DNA of 64,000 nt from Avibacterium paragallinarum (GTDB lineage Bacteria > Pseudomonadota > Gammaproteobacteria > Enterobacterales > Pasteurellaceae). The stretch is taken from the NCBI RefSeq assembly GCF_900450705.1, contig NZ_UGHK01000001.1:62001-126000 (forward strand), read 5' to 3'. The translations under genes were made by a program, and so were the position numbers. Each line of letters opens with the position of its first letter. The first letter of the stretch is position 1. Positions 46,832-55,303 of the stretch are shown here, piece by piece. The notes beneath the pieces were generated by a model. The model was not told the origin of the DNA. It made no database searches and saw nothing but the letters and a program-made list of their open reading frames with translations.

Positions 46832-47400
46832 TGACAGACAAAATCAAACGTGGGCGTGCGAGTAAAGTGGATTTATTACCGCCGAACATTAAAACCCAGC
46901 TCGCTATGATGTTACGAGATAAGCAATACTCGCAAGCGGAAATTTTGGAAGAGATCAATGATTTGATCCGTGATTGTGGATTGCCTGAAACAGCCTTGTT
47001 AAGCAAAACAGGGCTTAATCGTTATGCCAGCCGAATGGAAAAAATGGGGGCAAAAATCCGTCAATCTCGCGAAATTGCAGAAATTTGGACGAAGCAATTT
47101 GGTGAGGCACCACAGTCTGATATTGGCAAAATGTTGATGGAAATTGTGAAAAACATTGCCTTTGAAACCTCGCTTGGAATGAGTGAGGACGGTACAGCCG
47201 ACCCGAAATCTATTGCCCTACTCTCTGCGGCAGTACAACGCCTAGAACAAGCGGAAAGTTTAAGTTTTAAACGTGAGCAAGCTATCCGAAAAGAGGTGGC
47301 TCAACAAGCAGCCGAAACCGCTGAAAAAGTGGTGATGCAAGCGGGCGTTTCCAAAGCCACCGTAGATCAACTGAAAATGGAAATCTTGGGGATTGCGTAA
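46831..47400 (+). CDS. Terminase small subunit (Mu gp27, DUF3486)
   Basis: 189 residues. GRASKVDLLPPNIKTQLAMMLRDKQYSQAEILEEINDLI and KTGLNRYASRMEKMGAKIRQSREIAE are the DUF3486 pattern. Recognises phage DNA for headful packaging. Ends at the start of the large subunit (TAATG). Confidence 0.9.
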   Translation: MTDKIKRGRASKVDLLPPNIKTQLAMMLRDKQYSQAEILEEINDLIRDCGLPETALLSKTGLNRYASRMEKMGAKIRQSREIAEIWTKQFGEAPQSDIGKMLMEIVKNIAFETSLGMSEDGTADPKSIALLSAAVQRLEQAESLSFKREQAIRKEVAQQAAETAEKVVMQAGVSKATVDQLKMEILGIA

Positions 47401-48968
47401 TGACAGCGTTACCTGATTTTATTCTTTTTGACAAAAATGAATTGCTGCTCGGTTATCAAAAACGTTGGATAGCCGATCAAAGTCAATTAAAAATCGCCGA
47501 AAAATCACGCCGTACTGGGCTGACATGGGCGGAGGCGGCAGATGATGTGTTGATCGCCAGTCTTGCCAAGTCAGAAGGTGGTTCAGATGTGTTTTATATC
47601 GGCTCAAATAAAGAGATGGCACGGGAATTTATTGACGCTTGTGCGATGTGGGCTTCGAAATTTAACCGTGCGGCAGGCGAAATTCAGCAAGAAATTTTTG
47701 AAGATGAAGACAAGGATATTCTCACTTATGTGATCTATTTTGCCAGCGGTTACAAAATCAAAGCCCTTTCCTCTAACCCGAAAAATTTACGGGGTATGCA
47801 AGGGATTGTGGTGATTGATGAGGCGGCATTCCACGAGCATTTGGCGGAAGTGTTGAAAGCCGCTCTTGCTCTAACAATGTGGGGAGCCAAAGTACGACTC
47901 ATCTCCACCCATAACGGCGTGAATAATCTGTTTAATCAGCTTATCCAAGATAGCCGTGCAGGGTGTAAGGGCTATTCGATACATACCATTACCCTCGATG
48001 ACGCTTGTCGTGAGGGGCTTTATCAACGCATTTGCCAAGTGAGCAAACAGACGTGGTCGCCAGAGAAAGAAGCCGAGTGGAAAGCGAAATTATTGCGAGA
48101 AACGGCGACCGAAGACGATGCCTTAGAAGAATATTACTGCGTCCCCAAAGCCAGCTCAGGGGCTTACATTCCTCGTCCGTTGGTTGAGCGTGCTTGCGAT
48201 AAAAGCAAAATCAAAGTGCGGTTTGATTGCGATGCGAAATTTATGCAATGGACGGAAGCGGAACGCATTCTCTTAACGCTAGCCTTTTTGACGACCGAAG
48301 TGCAACCGCATTTGGCAGCTTTAAACCCTGATTTGCGGCATTGTTTTGGCGTGGACTTTGCTCGTAGTGGTGACTTAAGCGTGTTTGCGGTGGCGAGTAT
48401 TCAGCCGAACACGGCTCGTCATATTGAACTCACGCTGGAACTTCGCAACTGCCCTTACAACCAACAACGGCAGATTATGCTCTTTATCCTCAAAGCCTTG
48501 CCACGCTTTATTGGGGCGGCATTTGATGCTACTGGTAACGGTGGCTATTTAGCGGAAGCGGCATTGGTGCGTTATGGCTCAACAATGATTGAGGCGGTGC
48601 AACTGAACGACAAATGGTATCGGGAGTGGATGCCAAAATACAAAGCATTATACGAAGTAGATTTGATTACCATACCGCAAGATGAAGACATTATTTTAGA
48701 TCAGGGGCATATTGCCGTGATCAACGGCGTGCCAAAAATTAACCGCACTCGCAGCCAAGACCAAAGCGGCAAACGGCACGGCGATAGTGCGGTCGCCTAT
48801 TGTATGGCGGTGCGAGCCAGTTATCTGACGGGAGGCGAAATCGACTATATCGCCCTGCCAAGCAAGCACAACGACAAACAGCAACAATCCGAACAGGCAT
48901 TTTATTATGCGGACAACGCCTTCGATGATTTGCCAAGCCAATATCACTCAGACTGGGAGAACTATTAA
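47400..48968 (+). CDS. Terminase large subunit (Mu gp28)
   Basis: 522 residues. Walker-A-like segment IAEKSRRTGLTWAEA (about residue 40), Walker B GIVVIDEAAFHEH (about 138), nuclease-domain HCFGVDFARSGDLSVFAV and FIGAAFDATGNGGYLAE. Packaging ATPase/nuclease. An uptake signal lies at about 48212. Confidence 0.94.
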   Translation: MTALPDFILFDKNELLLGYQKRWIADQSQLKIAEKSRRTGLTWAEAADDVLIASLAKSEGGSDVFYIGSNKEMAREFIDACAMWASKFNRAAGEIQQEIFEDEDKDILTYVIYFASGYKIKALSSNPKNLRGMQGIVVIDEAAFHEHLAEVLKAALALTMWGAKVRLISTHNGVNNLFNQLIQDSRAGCKGYSIHTITLDDACREGLYQRICQVSKQTWSPEKEAEWKAKLLRETATEDDALEEYYCVPKASSGAYIPRPLVERACDKSKIKVRFDCDAKFMQWTEAERILLTLAFLTTEVQPHLAALNPDLRHCFGVDFARSGDLSVFAVASIQPNTARHIELTLELRNCPYNQQRQIMLFILKALPRFIGAAFDATGNGGYLAEAALVRYGSTMIEAVQLNDKWYREWMPKYKALYEVDLITIPQDEDIILDQGHIAVINGVPKINRTRSQDQSGKRHGDSAVAYCMAVRASYLTGGEIDYIALPSKHNDKQQQSEQAFYYADNAFDDLPSQYHSDWENY

Positions 48969-50527
48969 TGATGATCGTGGATATTCACGGCAACCCATTG
49001 CGATTTAATGATGACGTACAAACCGAAAATGATAGTCGGTTGGCAACACTCAAACGCCACTACTCTGAACATCCTGCCAGTGGGCTTTCGCCTGAGCGTG
49101 CCGCACAAATTTTACAAAGTGCGGAACAAGGCGACTTAATCGCTCAAAGCGAACTCGGCGAAGATATGGAAGAAAAAGATGCCCATATTCAATCGGAACT
49201 CGGCAAACGCCGTTCAGCGGTGCTAACGGTGGATTGGCAAATTCAGCCACCGCCGAACGCCTCCGCCCAAGAACAACGTGATGCGGAAATGTTGGAAGAA
49301 ATTTTGCGTGATGCGGTTTGGCTTGATGATTGTCTGTTTGACGCAACCGATGCGATTTTAAAGGGCTTTAGTTGTCAAGAAATTGAATGGGAGCCGAATT
49401 TAATTGGGGGCTTAAAACTGATCCGCAATGTGCAATGGCGTGATCCAGCGTGGTTTATGACCCCAAGCACACAACGCAACCAACTGCGTCTGCGTGATGG
49501 CTCAATCAATGGGGTTGAGCTTCAGCCATTTGGTTGGGTGAAGCATATTGCCAAAGCCAAAACGGGTTATTTATCACGTATTGGTTTAGTGCGAGCCTTA
49601 GTTTTTCCTTTTATCTTTAAAAATTATTCCGTGCGTGATTTTGCGGAATTTTTGGAGATTTACGGCTTACCAATGCGACTTGGCAAATACCCCGAAGGGG
49701 CAACGCAAAGCGAGAAAACCACCCTACTGCGTGCAGTGATGGGCATTGGGCATAATGCTGGCGGCATTATCCCTCGTGGGATGGAGATCGAATTTCAAAA
49801 CGCCGCCCAGGGCGACAGCGGCTCCTTTATGGCAATGGTCGAATGGGCAGAAAAATCCATGTCCAAAGCCATTCTAGGCGGCACACTCACCAGCCAAGCC
49901 GATGGTGCAACCTCCACAAACGCACTCGGCAATGTGCATAATGACGTACGGTTGGAGCTGCGAAATGCGGATTTAAAACGGCTGCAAGCCACCTTAACCC
50001 GTGATTTGGTTTATCCGTTATATGCCCTAAACTGTAAATCTTACAATGATGCACGTCGTATTCCACGCCTTGAATTTGATATTAGCGAAAGCGAAGATAT
50101 TAATAGCTTTGCTGACGGTTTAAACAAACTCGTGGATATTGGCTTTAAAATTCCGACCCAGTGGGCTCACGAAAAACTGCAAGTGCCGATGGCGGCGGAA
50201 AACGAAGCGGTGTTAGAGCGAAAAACGCAGCCAAATATGACCGCACTTTTATCTGCCCAGCCGAGCCAAAAAATGGCAGTGTTAAGTGTGGGGCGAGATC
50301 CTGATGATTTGCTTGATGAGCTAGAGCCAACCGCCGAGCAATATCAAGCTATTCTTGACCCGATGCTAAAGCCCGTTGTCGAGGCAATAGAACAAGGCGG
50401 CTATGAATTTGCTCAACAGCGAATAGCCACCCTTTACGCCGATTTAGATGATACACAGCTTGAAGAAACGCTGACCCGTGCGATTTTTGTCAGCGATTTA
50501 TGGGGGCGATTAAATGCCAACCGATAA
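48968..50527 (+). CDS. Portal protein (Mu gp29, DUF935)
   Basis: 519 residues. MIVDIHGNPLRF, SELGKRRSAVLTVDWQIQPP, FAEFLEIYGLPMRLGKYPEGAT and GTLTSQADGATSTNALGNVHNDVR match DUF935 portals. Coupled by TAATG to the terminase gene and overlapping gp30 by 14 bases. Confidence 0.93.
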   Translation: MMIVDIHGNPLRFNDDVQTENDSRLATLKRHYSEHPASGLSPERAAQILQSAEQGDLIAQSELGEDMEEKDAHIQSELGKRRSAVLTVDWQIQPPPNASAQEQRDAEMLEEILRDAVWLDDCLFDATDAILKGFSCQEIEWEPNLIGGLKLIRNVQWRDPAWFMTPSTQRNQLRLRDGSINGVELQPFGWVKHIAKAKTGYLSRIGLVRALVFPFIFKNYSVRDFAEFLEIYGLPMRLGKYPEGATQSEKTTLLRAVMGIGHNAGGIIPRGMEIEFQNAAQGDSGSFMAMVEWAEKSMSKAILGGTLTSQADGATSTNALGNVHNDVRLELRNADLKRLQATLTRDLVYPLYALNCKSYNDARRIPRLEFDISESEDINSFADGLNKLVDIGFKIPTQWAHEKLQVPMAAENEAVLERKTQPNMTALLSAQPSQKMAVLSVGRDPDDLLDELEPTAEQYQAILDPMLKPVVEAIEQGGYEFAQQRIATLYADLDDTQLEETLTRAIFVSDLWGRLNANR

Positions 50528-51854
50528 CACCGCACTGGATATGGGCTATATGCTACGCCTTGAGCCAAAATTGGCAGTGGATTACCTGAAAGCCAAAGGC
50601 TACAACATCACGTGGAACTGGCAAGAGCAACTGGAAGACGCTCACGCCCGTGCCTTTACCGTTGCCAAAGCAACCAGAGCGGAGATTTTAGAAACGCTCC
50701 ATCAGGCAACTCTAGATGCCATTGAACAAGGCATACCCGAACGGGAGTTTATCAAAAATCTTGAACCTAAATTGCGTGAATTAGGTTGGTGGGGCAAGCA
50801 AGCCATCGTGGACAGTCAAGGTATTGTCGAGCTTTCTGAAATGGGATCGCCACGTCGATTACGAACCATTTTACGCACCAACAAAAGCACCGCTTACCAC
50901 GCTGGGCGTTATGCCGAGCAAATGGCAAATGCTGATGAGCAACCTTATTGGCAATATGTGGTAGTGCGAGATAGCCGCACTCGAGCTAGCCATCTTGCGT
51001 TGCACGGCAAAATTTATCGTTATGACGACCCGATATGGGAGACATTTTACCCTCCGAATGATTGGGGGTGTCGTTGTCGTGTGCGAGCGTTAAGCGAATT
51101 TAGGCTAAAGAAACAAGGTTTAACGGTCAGCCAGAGTGATGGCAAGATTGAAACAGATTGGGCGTTAGCAGGCGTAGATAAACGCACCGGTGAAGAAACC
51201 CATACTAAAATTAGCCGATTTACAACGGAAAAAGGCACCATCAAAACGGGAGCAGGCTGGAATTACAATGTGGGGAAAGCGGCGGTAGGGAGTGATATTG
51301 CCGTCATTCGCAAAGTGCTAGGCTTTCAAAACCGCCAACTACGGCAAGAAACCATTCAGACGATCAATAACAGCCCCGCTCGCCACAAAGCTTTTGAAAG
51401 TTGGGTAAAAAGCCATTTAGGTAAACGTGGAGCGGGTGCACGTTATATGACAGCAGGAGTTGTTACTCCTGATGTTGCGGAAGCAGTAACCAAATTTTCT
51501 AATGGTGAGAAATATTCTGAGCGTGTTTTAGTAATGACAGAAAAACGATTAGAACACGCTAACAGCGATAAACATCATAAAGGCGGAATTGGTTTATCTG
51601 TTGATGAATATGCCAGTATTTCAAGAATTATTGCAAATCCTAGTGTAATTCTTTGGGATACAGAACACCGTAATTTAATCTATTTGGACAAAACACAAAC
51701 AATAAAAGTTGTTGTGGACGCACCAAATAATGACAAACTGAAACCAAACGAGGGGCTAGACTCAATAATTAATGCGTATCGCATAAGTATTGAAAGTGTG
51801 AAAGCAGCAATAAATGGTGGGATATTTAAAATTGTGAAAGGTGAAATAAATTAA
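50514..51854 (+). CDS. MuF head morphogenesis protein with a C-terminal PBECR-like nuclease domain
   Basis: 446 residues. Residues 1-215 are the gpF/SPP1 gp7 domain, including LRTNKSTAYHAGRYAEQM, DSRTRASHLALHGKIYRYDDP and FYPPNDWGCRCRVRAL. After a linker, residues 300-446 resemble the phage Barnase-EndoU-ColicinE5/D-RelE (PBECR) toxins: VLVMTEKRLEHANSDKHHKGGIGLSVDEY, IANPSVILWDTEHRNLIYL and a helical end. This part is clearly A/T-richer than the rest, as for a swapped toxin cassette. Known MuF polymorphic toxins may be injected with DNA. The nuclease assignment is by eye. Confidence 0.78.
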   Translation: MPTDNTALDMGYMLRLEPKLAVDYLKAKGYNITWNWQEQLEDAHARAFTVAKATRAEILETLHQATLDAIEQGIPEREFIKNLEPKLRELGWWGKQAIVDSQGIVELSEMGSPRRLRTILRTNKSTAYHAGRYAEQMANADEQPYWQYVVVRDSRTRASHLALHGKIYRYDDPIWETFYPPNDWGCRCRVRALSEFRLKKQGLTVSQSDGKIETDWALAGVDKRTGEETHTKISRFTTEKGTIKTGAGWNYNVGKAAVGSDIAVIRKVLGFQNRQLRQETIQTINNSPARHKAFESWVKSHLGKRGAGARYMTAGVVTPDVAEAVTKFSNGEKYSERVLVMTEKRLEHANSDKHHKGGIGLSVDEYASISRIIANPSVILWDTEHRNLIYLDKTQTIKVVVDAPNNDKLKPNEGLDSIINAYRISIESVKAAINGGIFKIVKGEIN

Positions 51855-51875
51855 GAGCCTTACGAAAAGGCTCTT
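51853..51875. terminator. Bidirectional terminator behind the MuF gene
   Basis: AAGAGCCTT (51853-51861) pairs perfectly with AAGGCTCTT (51867-51875), loop of five. On the minus strand it is followed by AATTTATTT and would end the structured RNA encoded there; on the plus strand it follows the MuF stop directly. Confidence 0.75.
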
Positions 51876-51998
51876 ATTACGAGAAAGCCGGTGGGAGTCG
51901 AACCCACATACATAATTTCTTACTGGCTTACCATTAGCCGACACTTTCTCTATCAACATACTCCACGCAACTAAAAGTTGATCCGTCAGTATGCGATT
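51876..51998 (-). ncRNA. Predicted structured RNA with tRNA-like domain, antisense to the late operon
   Basis: From a predicted start near 51998: hairpin CATACT...AGTATG (51993-51957) with inner CAACT/AGTTG, then a 70-base tRNA-like domain (51950-51881). In it GAGAAAG pairs with CTTTCTC, a short D-like arm GGCT/AGCC has GG in its loop, and the T arm GTGGG-TTCGACT-CCCAC is canonical. Between these arms only about 17 bases remain, able to form GTAA-GAAA-TTAT instead of an anticodon arm. No CCA is encoded. Promoter and terminator flank it. Folded by hand. Confidence 0.6.
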
Positions 51999-52004
51999 GA
52001 TTGA

Positions 52005-52033
52005 AATCTAGCTTGTTTTATAGGAAATGTCAA
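52005..52033 (-). promoter_or_regulatory. Sigma70-type promoter of the tRNA-like RNA
   Basis: On the minus strand TTGACA (52033-52028), a 17-base spacer and TAGATT (52010-52005). The -35 box is perfect and the -10 matches four of six positions including TA...T. Transcription would start at about 51998, at the foot of the first hairpin. It overlaps the ribosome site of the next plus-strand gene. Confidence 0.6.
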
Positions 52034-52468
52034 ATGCATTTAGAGTTTAAAGCTGATACCAACGAAATCCAGAAGATGTTCAGCAAGTTAAGTAAGCTGG
52101 GCAAAACAGATGGCTTAACCCGAAAAATTGCTAATGTCCTTTGGAAAGATGCCGAAGATGCCTTTGATAATGAATGCTCGCCAGAGGGAGAAAAGTGGGC
52201 GACATTGAAAGAGCCGTATAAATCGCAACGTTATAAAAAGGGTTATACGGGTTCAATGTTGCAGGTAACAGGAACATTAGCAGCCAGTTTAACGTTAGAT
52301 TATGGTGAAAACTTTGCGGTGATTGGAACTCAAGAGTCTTATGGGCAATATCATCAAGCAGGCACAATAAAAATGGCTGCTCGTCCATTTTTAGGGTTAA
52401 GTGATGATGGCGTGGAAGAAATTAAAGATATTTTACACCGCACTTTAAAACAAGCGACACAAAGCTAA
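52034..52468 (+). CDS. Phage virion morphogenesis protein (Mu gpG-like)
   Basis: 144 residues from the ATG at 52034. LWKDAEDAFDNECSPEGEKWATLKEPYKSQRYKKGY, LQVTGTLAASLTLDYGENFAVIGTQESYGQYHQAGTIKMAARPFLGLS is the phage_tail_S/virion morphogenesis family, a tail completion protein in Mu. Confidence 0.9.
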   Translation: MHLEFKADTNEIQKMFSKLSKLGKTDGLTRKIANVLWKDAEDAFDNECSPEGEKWATLKEPYKSQRYKKGYTGSMLQVTGTLAASLTLDYGENFAVIGTQESYGQYHQAGTIKMAARPFLGLSDDGVEEIKDILHRTLKQATQS

Positions 52469-52839
52469 ACATGACCCCAATCAGAAAAACGCCTCAATCG
52501 CTTGTCATCGTGTTTTTTTATTTATGGCAACCTTTCATCATCTCAACTTTTTTGAACGCACTGTGAGGGTTTTGAACGGGGTTTGAATGACATCTTAACC
52601 TCAACGTTATCTTATTTTGAAAAAATGCGTCAGACGCTCACTGTGGCGTTTAATTTTGTAAGTAATGGAATTTATCCGCTGAAAAAATTTAAACGCACTT
52701 AAACGCATTTAAACGCCCTTTAAACGATATGCAACCTCTCTCCCTCATTGTCTTTTCCTCTTTCCCGCAAAAATCCCCCGTTTTAAGGTCTGAAGTTCCA
52801 CAAACTCACTCTGCTCTCCGCTCGTTGCATTATGCACCT
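52469..52839 (+). promoter_or_regulatory. Gap upstream of the protease gene with a phased TTTAAA array
   Basis: This 371-base region has no convincing gene; the open frame from 52729 to 52839 looks like a fortuitous extension. In Mu a late promoter (PI) lies here. Near its middle, TTTAAA-type motifs start at 52689, 52699, 52709 and 52720 (10-11 base spacing). A GCGTC/GACGC palindrome sits at about 52628-52638. Confidence 0.5.
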
Positions 52840-53931
52840 ATGAAAACGATAACTTCCCCTTTGGCAGTCTTAACGGCTGCACTTAACCCCAATGCCGATG
52901 GTTGGCAGCAACTGTTACCGCGTGGCGAATTTCGCTCAAGGGACGGCAGTCCAACCGATGTGCCGCATTGGTTTATTGATAAAACCATCGCCGAACGCCT
53001 TATTGACAAAGTGCGAGGCTTAAATCAGGACGTGTTGATTGATTATGAACACGAAACGATTTTTAAAGCCAAGCGGGGTGAGGGTGCAGGTGCGGTGTTA
53101 GCCGCCGGTTGGTTTAATGCCGATGAAATTAAATGGTTTGAAGATGACGAGCGTCAAGGCTTGTTTATCAAACCTCGTTGGACGGAAAAAGCCTACCAGC
53201 ATATCAAAAATGGGGAGTTTGCGTTTTTAAGTGCCGTTTTTCCTTACGATAAAAACGGTATCCCGTTAGAACTGCGAATGGCAGCACTCACCAACGACCC
53301 CGGCGTAACGGGAATGCAACGATTGGCCGTGCTTTCGGCAGTCATTAACCAACAAGAGGACAAACCAATGCCTGAAATTTTGCGAAAACTGTTAGCAAAA
53401 CTCGGTGTGGATGTGGCGGAGGGAGCAGATGCAACGGATGAGCAACTGCAATCGGCGTTATCCACGTTAGAGAAGCTACAAAGCGATAAAACCGCCGCAG
53501 ACGAACAAGTGGCGACATTGAGTGCCAAGAGTACCGAAGTGGATTTAAGCAAATATGTGCCTAAAGACGCTTATGACGCCACCGTTACCCAACTTGCCAC
53601 CCTGTCAGCGAAAGCCTGCGAAACGGAAGTGGACAGTTTGATTGCGACAGCCCGCAATGAGGGGCGGGTGTTAGAAGCGGAAGTGAATTACCTCAAAGGC
53701 TTTGGCAAGCAACAAGGGGTGGCAGCGTTATCGGCAATGCTCGCACAACGTCCACAAATTGCGGTGTTAAGTGCCAAACAAACCGATACCACTAACGTGG
53801 ACAAAGACGGGGAAAAAGAAAAAGGGCTTGCCGTGTTATCGGCAGCAGACAAAGAGGCTGCGAAGTTAGTGGGTATGAGCGAAGCGGACTTTGCAAAACA
53901 GAAAGCAGAATTGGAGGAAAGCAATGGCTAA
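52840..53931 (+). CDS. Mu gpI-like prohead protease with scaffold
   Basis: 363 residues from the ATG at 52840. Protease region: NPNADGWQQLLPRGEFRSRDG, VLIDYEHETIFKAKRGEGAGAVLAAGWF, FAFLSAVFPYDKNG and ALTNDPGVTGMQRLAVLSA. The second half is coiled and scaffold-like. Relatives start close to the NPNADGW motif, which supports this start rather than 52729. Confidence 0.88.
   Translation: MKTITSPLAVLTAALNPNADGWQQLLPRGEFRSRDGSPTDVPHWFIDKTIAERLIDKVRGLNQDVLIDYEHETIFKAKRGEGAGAVLAAGWFNADEIKWFEDDERQGLFIKPRWTEKAYQHIKNGEFAFLSAVFPYDKNGIPLELRMAALTNDPGVTGMQRLAVLSAVINQQEDKPMPEILRKLLAKLGVDVAEGADATDEQLQSALSTLEKLQSDKTAADEQVATLSAKSTEVDLSKYVPKDAYDATVTQLATLSAKACETEVDSLIATARNEGRVLEAEVNYLKGFGKQQGVAALSAMLAQRPQIAVLSAKQTDTTNVDKDGEKEKGLAVLSAADKEAAKLVGMSEADFAKQKAELEESNG
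53368..53931 (+). CDS. Internal start: scaffold protein (Mu gpZ-like) nested in the protease gene
   Basis: An in-frame ATG at 53368 follows AAGAGGACAAACCA, a far better ribosome site than that of the full gene. It would yield the 187-residue C-terminal scaffold alone (MPEILRKLLAKLGVDVAEGAD...), as known for gene I/Z in Mu and Nu3 in lambda. The repeated VLSA/TLSA motifs in this part may be protease sites. Confidence 0.7.
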   Translation: MPEILRKLLAKLGVDVAEGADATDEQLQSALSTLEKLQSDKTAADEQVATLSAKSTEVDLSKYVPKDAYDATVTQLATLSAKACETEVDSLIATARNEGRVLEAEVNYLKGFGKQQGVAALSAMLAQRPQIAVLSAKQTDTTNVDKDGEKEKGLAVLSAADKEAAKLVGMSEADFAKQKAELEESNG

Positions 53932-54850
53932 TGTCACCCCTGAACTGGTGAAATCGTTATTTACCGCTTTTGGTAAAAATTTCAAAGAGGGCTTAGCGAA
54001 AGCCCCCTCGCAATACAGCAAAATTGCCACCGTAGTGAAATCGACCACCGCAGGCAACACTTACGGCTGGTTGGGGCAAATGCCAAAACTCACTGAATGG
54101 ATTGGCAAACGTACTATCACCGCCATTCAATCGCACGGTTATGCGATTAAAAACAAAAACTGGGCGAATGGGGTGGAGATTTTACGCACGGACATCGAAG
54201 ACGACAATGTCGGCATTTACAGCCCATTAATCGAAGAATTAGGGCGTGCCGCTGGCGAACACCCTGATGAATTGGTATTTGGGGTGTTAAAAGCAGGCTT
54301 TACCACCGAATGCTATGACGGGCAATATTTCTTCGACACCGACCACCCTGTGGGGACGAATGTCGATGGCACAAGCCCTAAATCGGTGAGCAATATTACC
54401 GATGACAGCACTTCAACCAGTGTGGATGACAGTTGGTATTTGCTGGATTGTTCTCGTTCGCTTAAGCCGATTATTTTCCAAGAACGTAAAGCCCCAACAC
54501 CGGCACAGATGACCGATGCCAACGCCCAAAAGGTGTTTGAGGAGAATGTTTACACCTACGGTGTGGATAGTCGCTGTAATGTGGGCTATGGCTTCTGGCA
54601 AATGGCTCACGCCGTGAAAGGCAAGCTGACCGCTGAAAACCTGTGGAAAGCGATTGAAGCAATGCGAGCGGTACGAGGCGACGGCGATAAACGTTTGGCG
54701 ATTAAGCCAACCCATATTGTGGTGCCTCCGCATTTAGCCAAAGCAGCAACCCAGCTTCTAGAGCGTGAATTGCGGGCAGAAAATGGGGCGGTAATTGATA
54801 ACGAGTTTAAGAAAATGAACTTGGAATTGGTGATTGCCGATTATCTGTAA
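53924..54850 (+). CDS. Major head protein (Mu gpT-like)
   Basis: 308 residues. TPELVKSLFTAFGKNFKEGL, STTAGNTYGWLGQMPKLTEWIGKR, YFFDTDHPV and KPTHIVVPPHLAKAATQLLERE match the Mu-like major head subunit. The ATG overlaps the end of the protease gene; ribosome site TTGGAGGAAAG. Confidence 0.94.
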   Translation: MANVTPELVKSLFTAFGKNFKEGLAKAPSQYSKIATVVKSTTAGNTYGWLGQMPKLTEWIGKRTITAIQSHGYAIKNKNWANGVEILRTDIEDDNVGIYSPLIEELGRAAGEHPDELVFGVLKAGFTTECYDGQYFFDTDHPVGTNVDGTSPKSVSNITDDSTSTSVDDSWYLLDCSRSLKPIIFQERKAPTPAQMTDANAQKVFEENVYTYGVDSRCNVGYGFWQMAHAVKGKLTAENLWKAIEAMRAVRGDGDKRLAIKPTHIVVPPHLAKAATQLLERELRAENGAVIDNEFKKMNLELVIADYL

Positions 54851-54855
54851 CCGCA

Positions 54856-54908
54856 AAAGTGCGGTCAAAACGCACCGCACTTTAAATTCTGTTTAAACCC
54901 AATTTAAA
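54856..54908 (+). terminator. Inverted uptake-signal pair fused to a phased TTTAAA array
   Basis: AAAGTGCGGT (54856-54865) and ACCGCACTTT (54874-54883) form a 10-bp hairpin 5 bases after the head gene stop, a common terminator design in this family. TTTAAA starts at 54881, 54892 and 54903, exactly 11 bases apart, directly continuing from the hairpin. Confidence 0.75.
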
Positions 54909-54927
54909 CCAATAGGAAAACGATGCA

Positions 54928-55302
54928 ATGTCAGACATTATTATTGTCAAAAATCGCATTAAAGAAGGCTATCGCCGTGCTGGTCTGGCATTGGCGAAGG
55001 GCGATAACCGCTTTGAACAGCACACCCTCACGCAGTCGCAATTGGATGCACTTCACGCGGATCCACGCTTATCCGTGGTATTGGAAACCCGTGAAGGAGG
55101 TCATCCAAAAGGGCTATCTGGAAACGGTGAGGATAACAAAACCCAATCGGAAATGGACAATCAGTTGGTTCCAGCCAATTTAACGGTGGAACAACTGAAA
55201 ACCAAATTGAGCGAATTGGCTATTGAATTTAAAGCCTCAAGCAAGAAAGAGGAACTTGTTGCCTTGCTTGAAGCCGCCTTAGCCAATGGGCGTGGTAAAT
55301 AA
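54928..55302 (+). CDS. Mu gp35-like protein with C-terminal HeH-like motif
   Basis: 124 residues. RIKEGYRRAGLALAKGDNRFEQHTLTQSQLDALHADPRLSVV is the HI1506-like N-terminal part; LTVEQLKTKLSELAIEFKASSKKEELVALLEAAL is a helix-extension-helix motif. Role in the virion not known. Confidence 0.85.
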   Translation: MSDIIIVKNRIKEGYRRAGLALAKGDNRFEQHTLTQSQLDALHADPRLSVVLETREGGHPKGLSGNGEDNKTQSEMDNQLVPANLTVEQLKTKLSELAIEFKASSKKEELVALLEAALANGRGK

Positions 55303-55303
55303 G

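Noticed and set aside
51881-51950. An ordinary tRNA gene on the minus strand
   Set aside because: The T arm and closing stem look real, but there is no room for a 5-bp anticodon stem with a 7-base loop, three extra bases interrupt the acceptor/T-arm junction, and no CCA follows. Kept as a tRNA-like RNA instead.
51762-51959. A 65-residue protein on the minus strand behind the MuF gene
   Set aside because: It reads through the tRNA-like domain (giving the GFDSH string typical of translated T arms) and the antisense of the MuF gene, and has no ribosome site.
52729-52839. N-terminal extension of the protease gene
   Set aside because: The extension has low-complexity composition, overlaps the phased TTTAAA array, and relatives begin near the NPNADGW motif.
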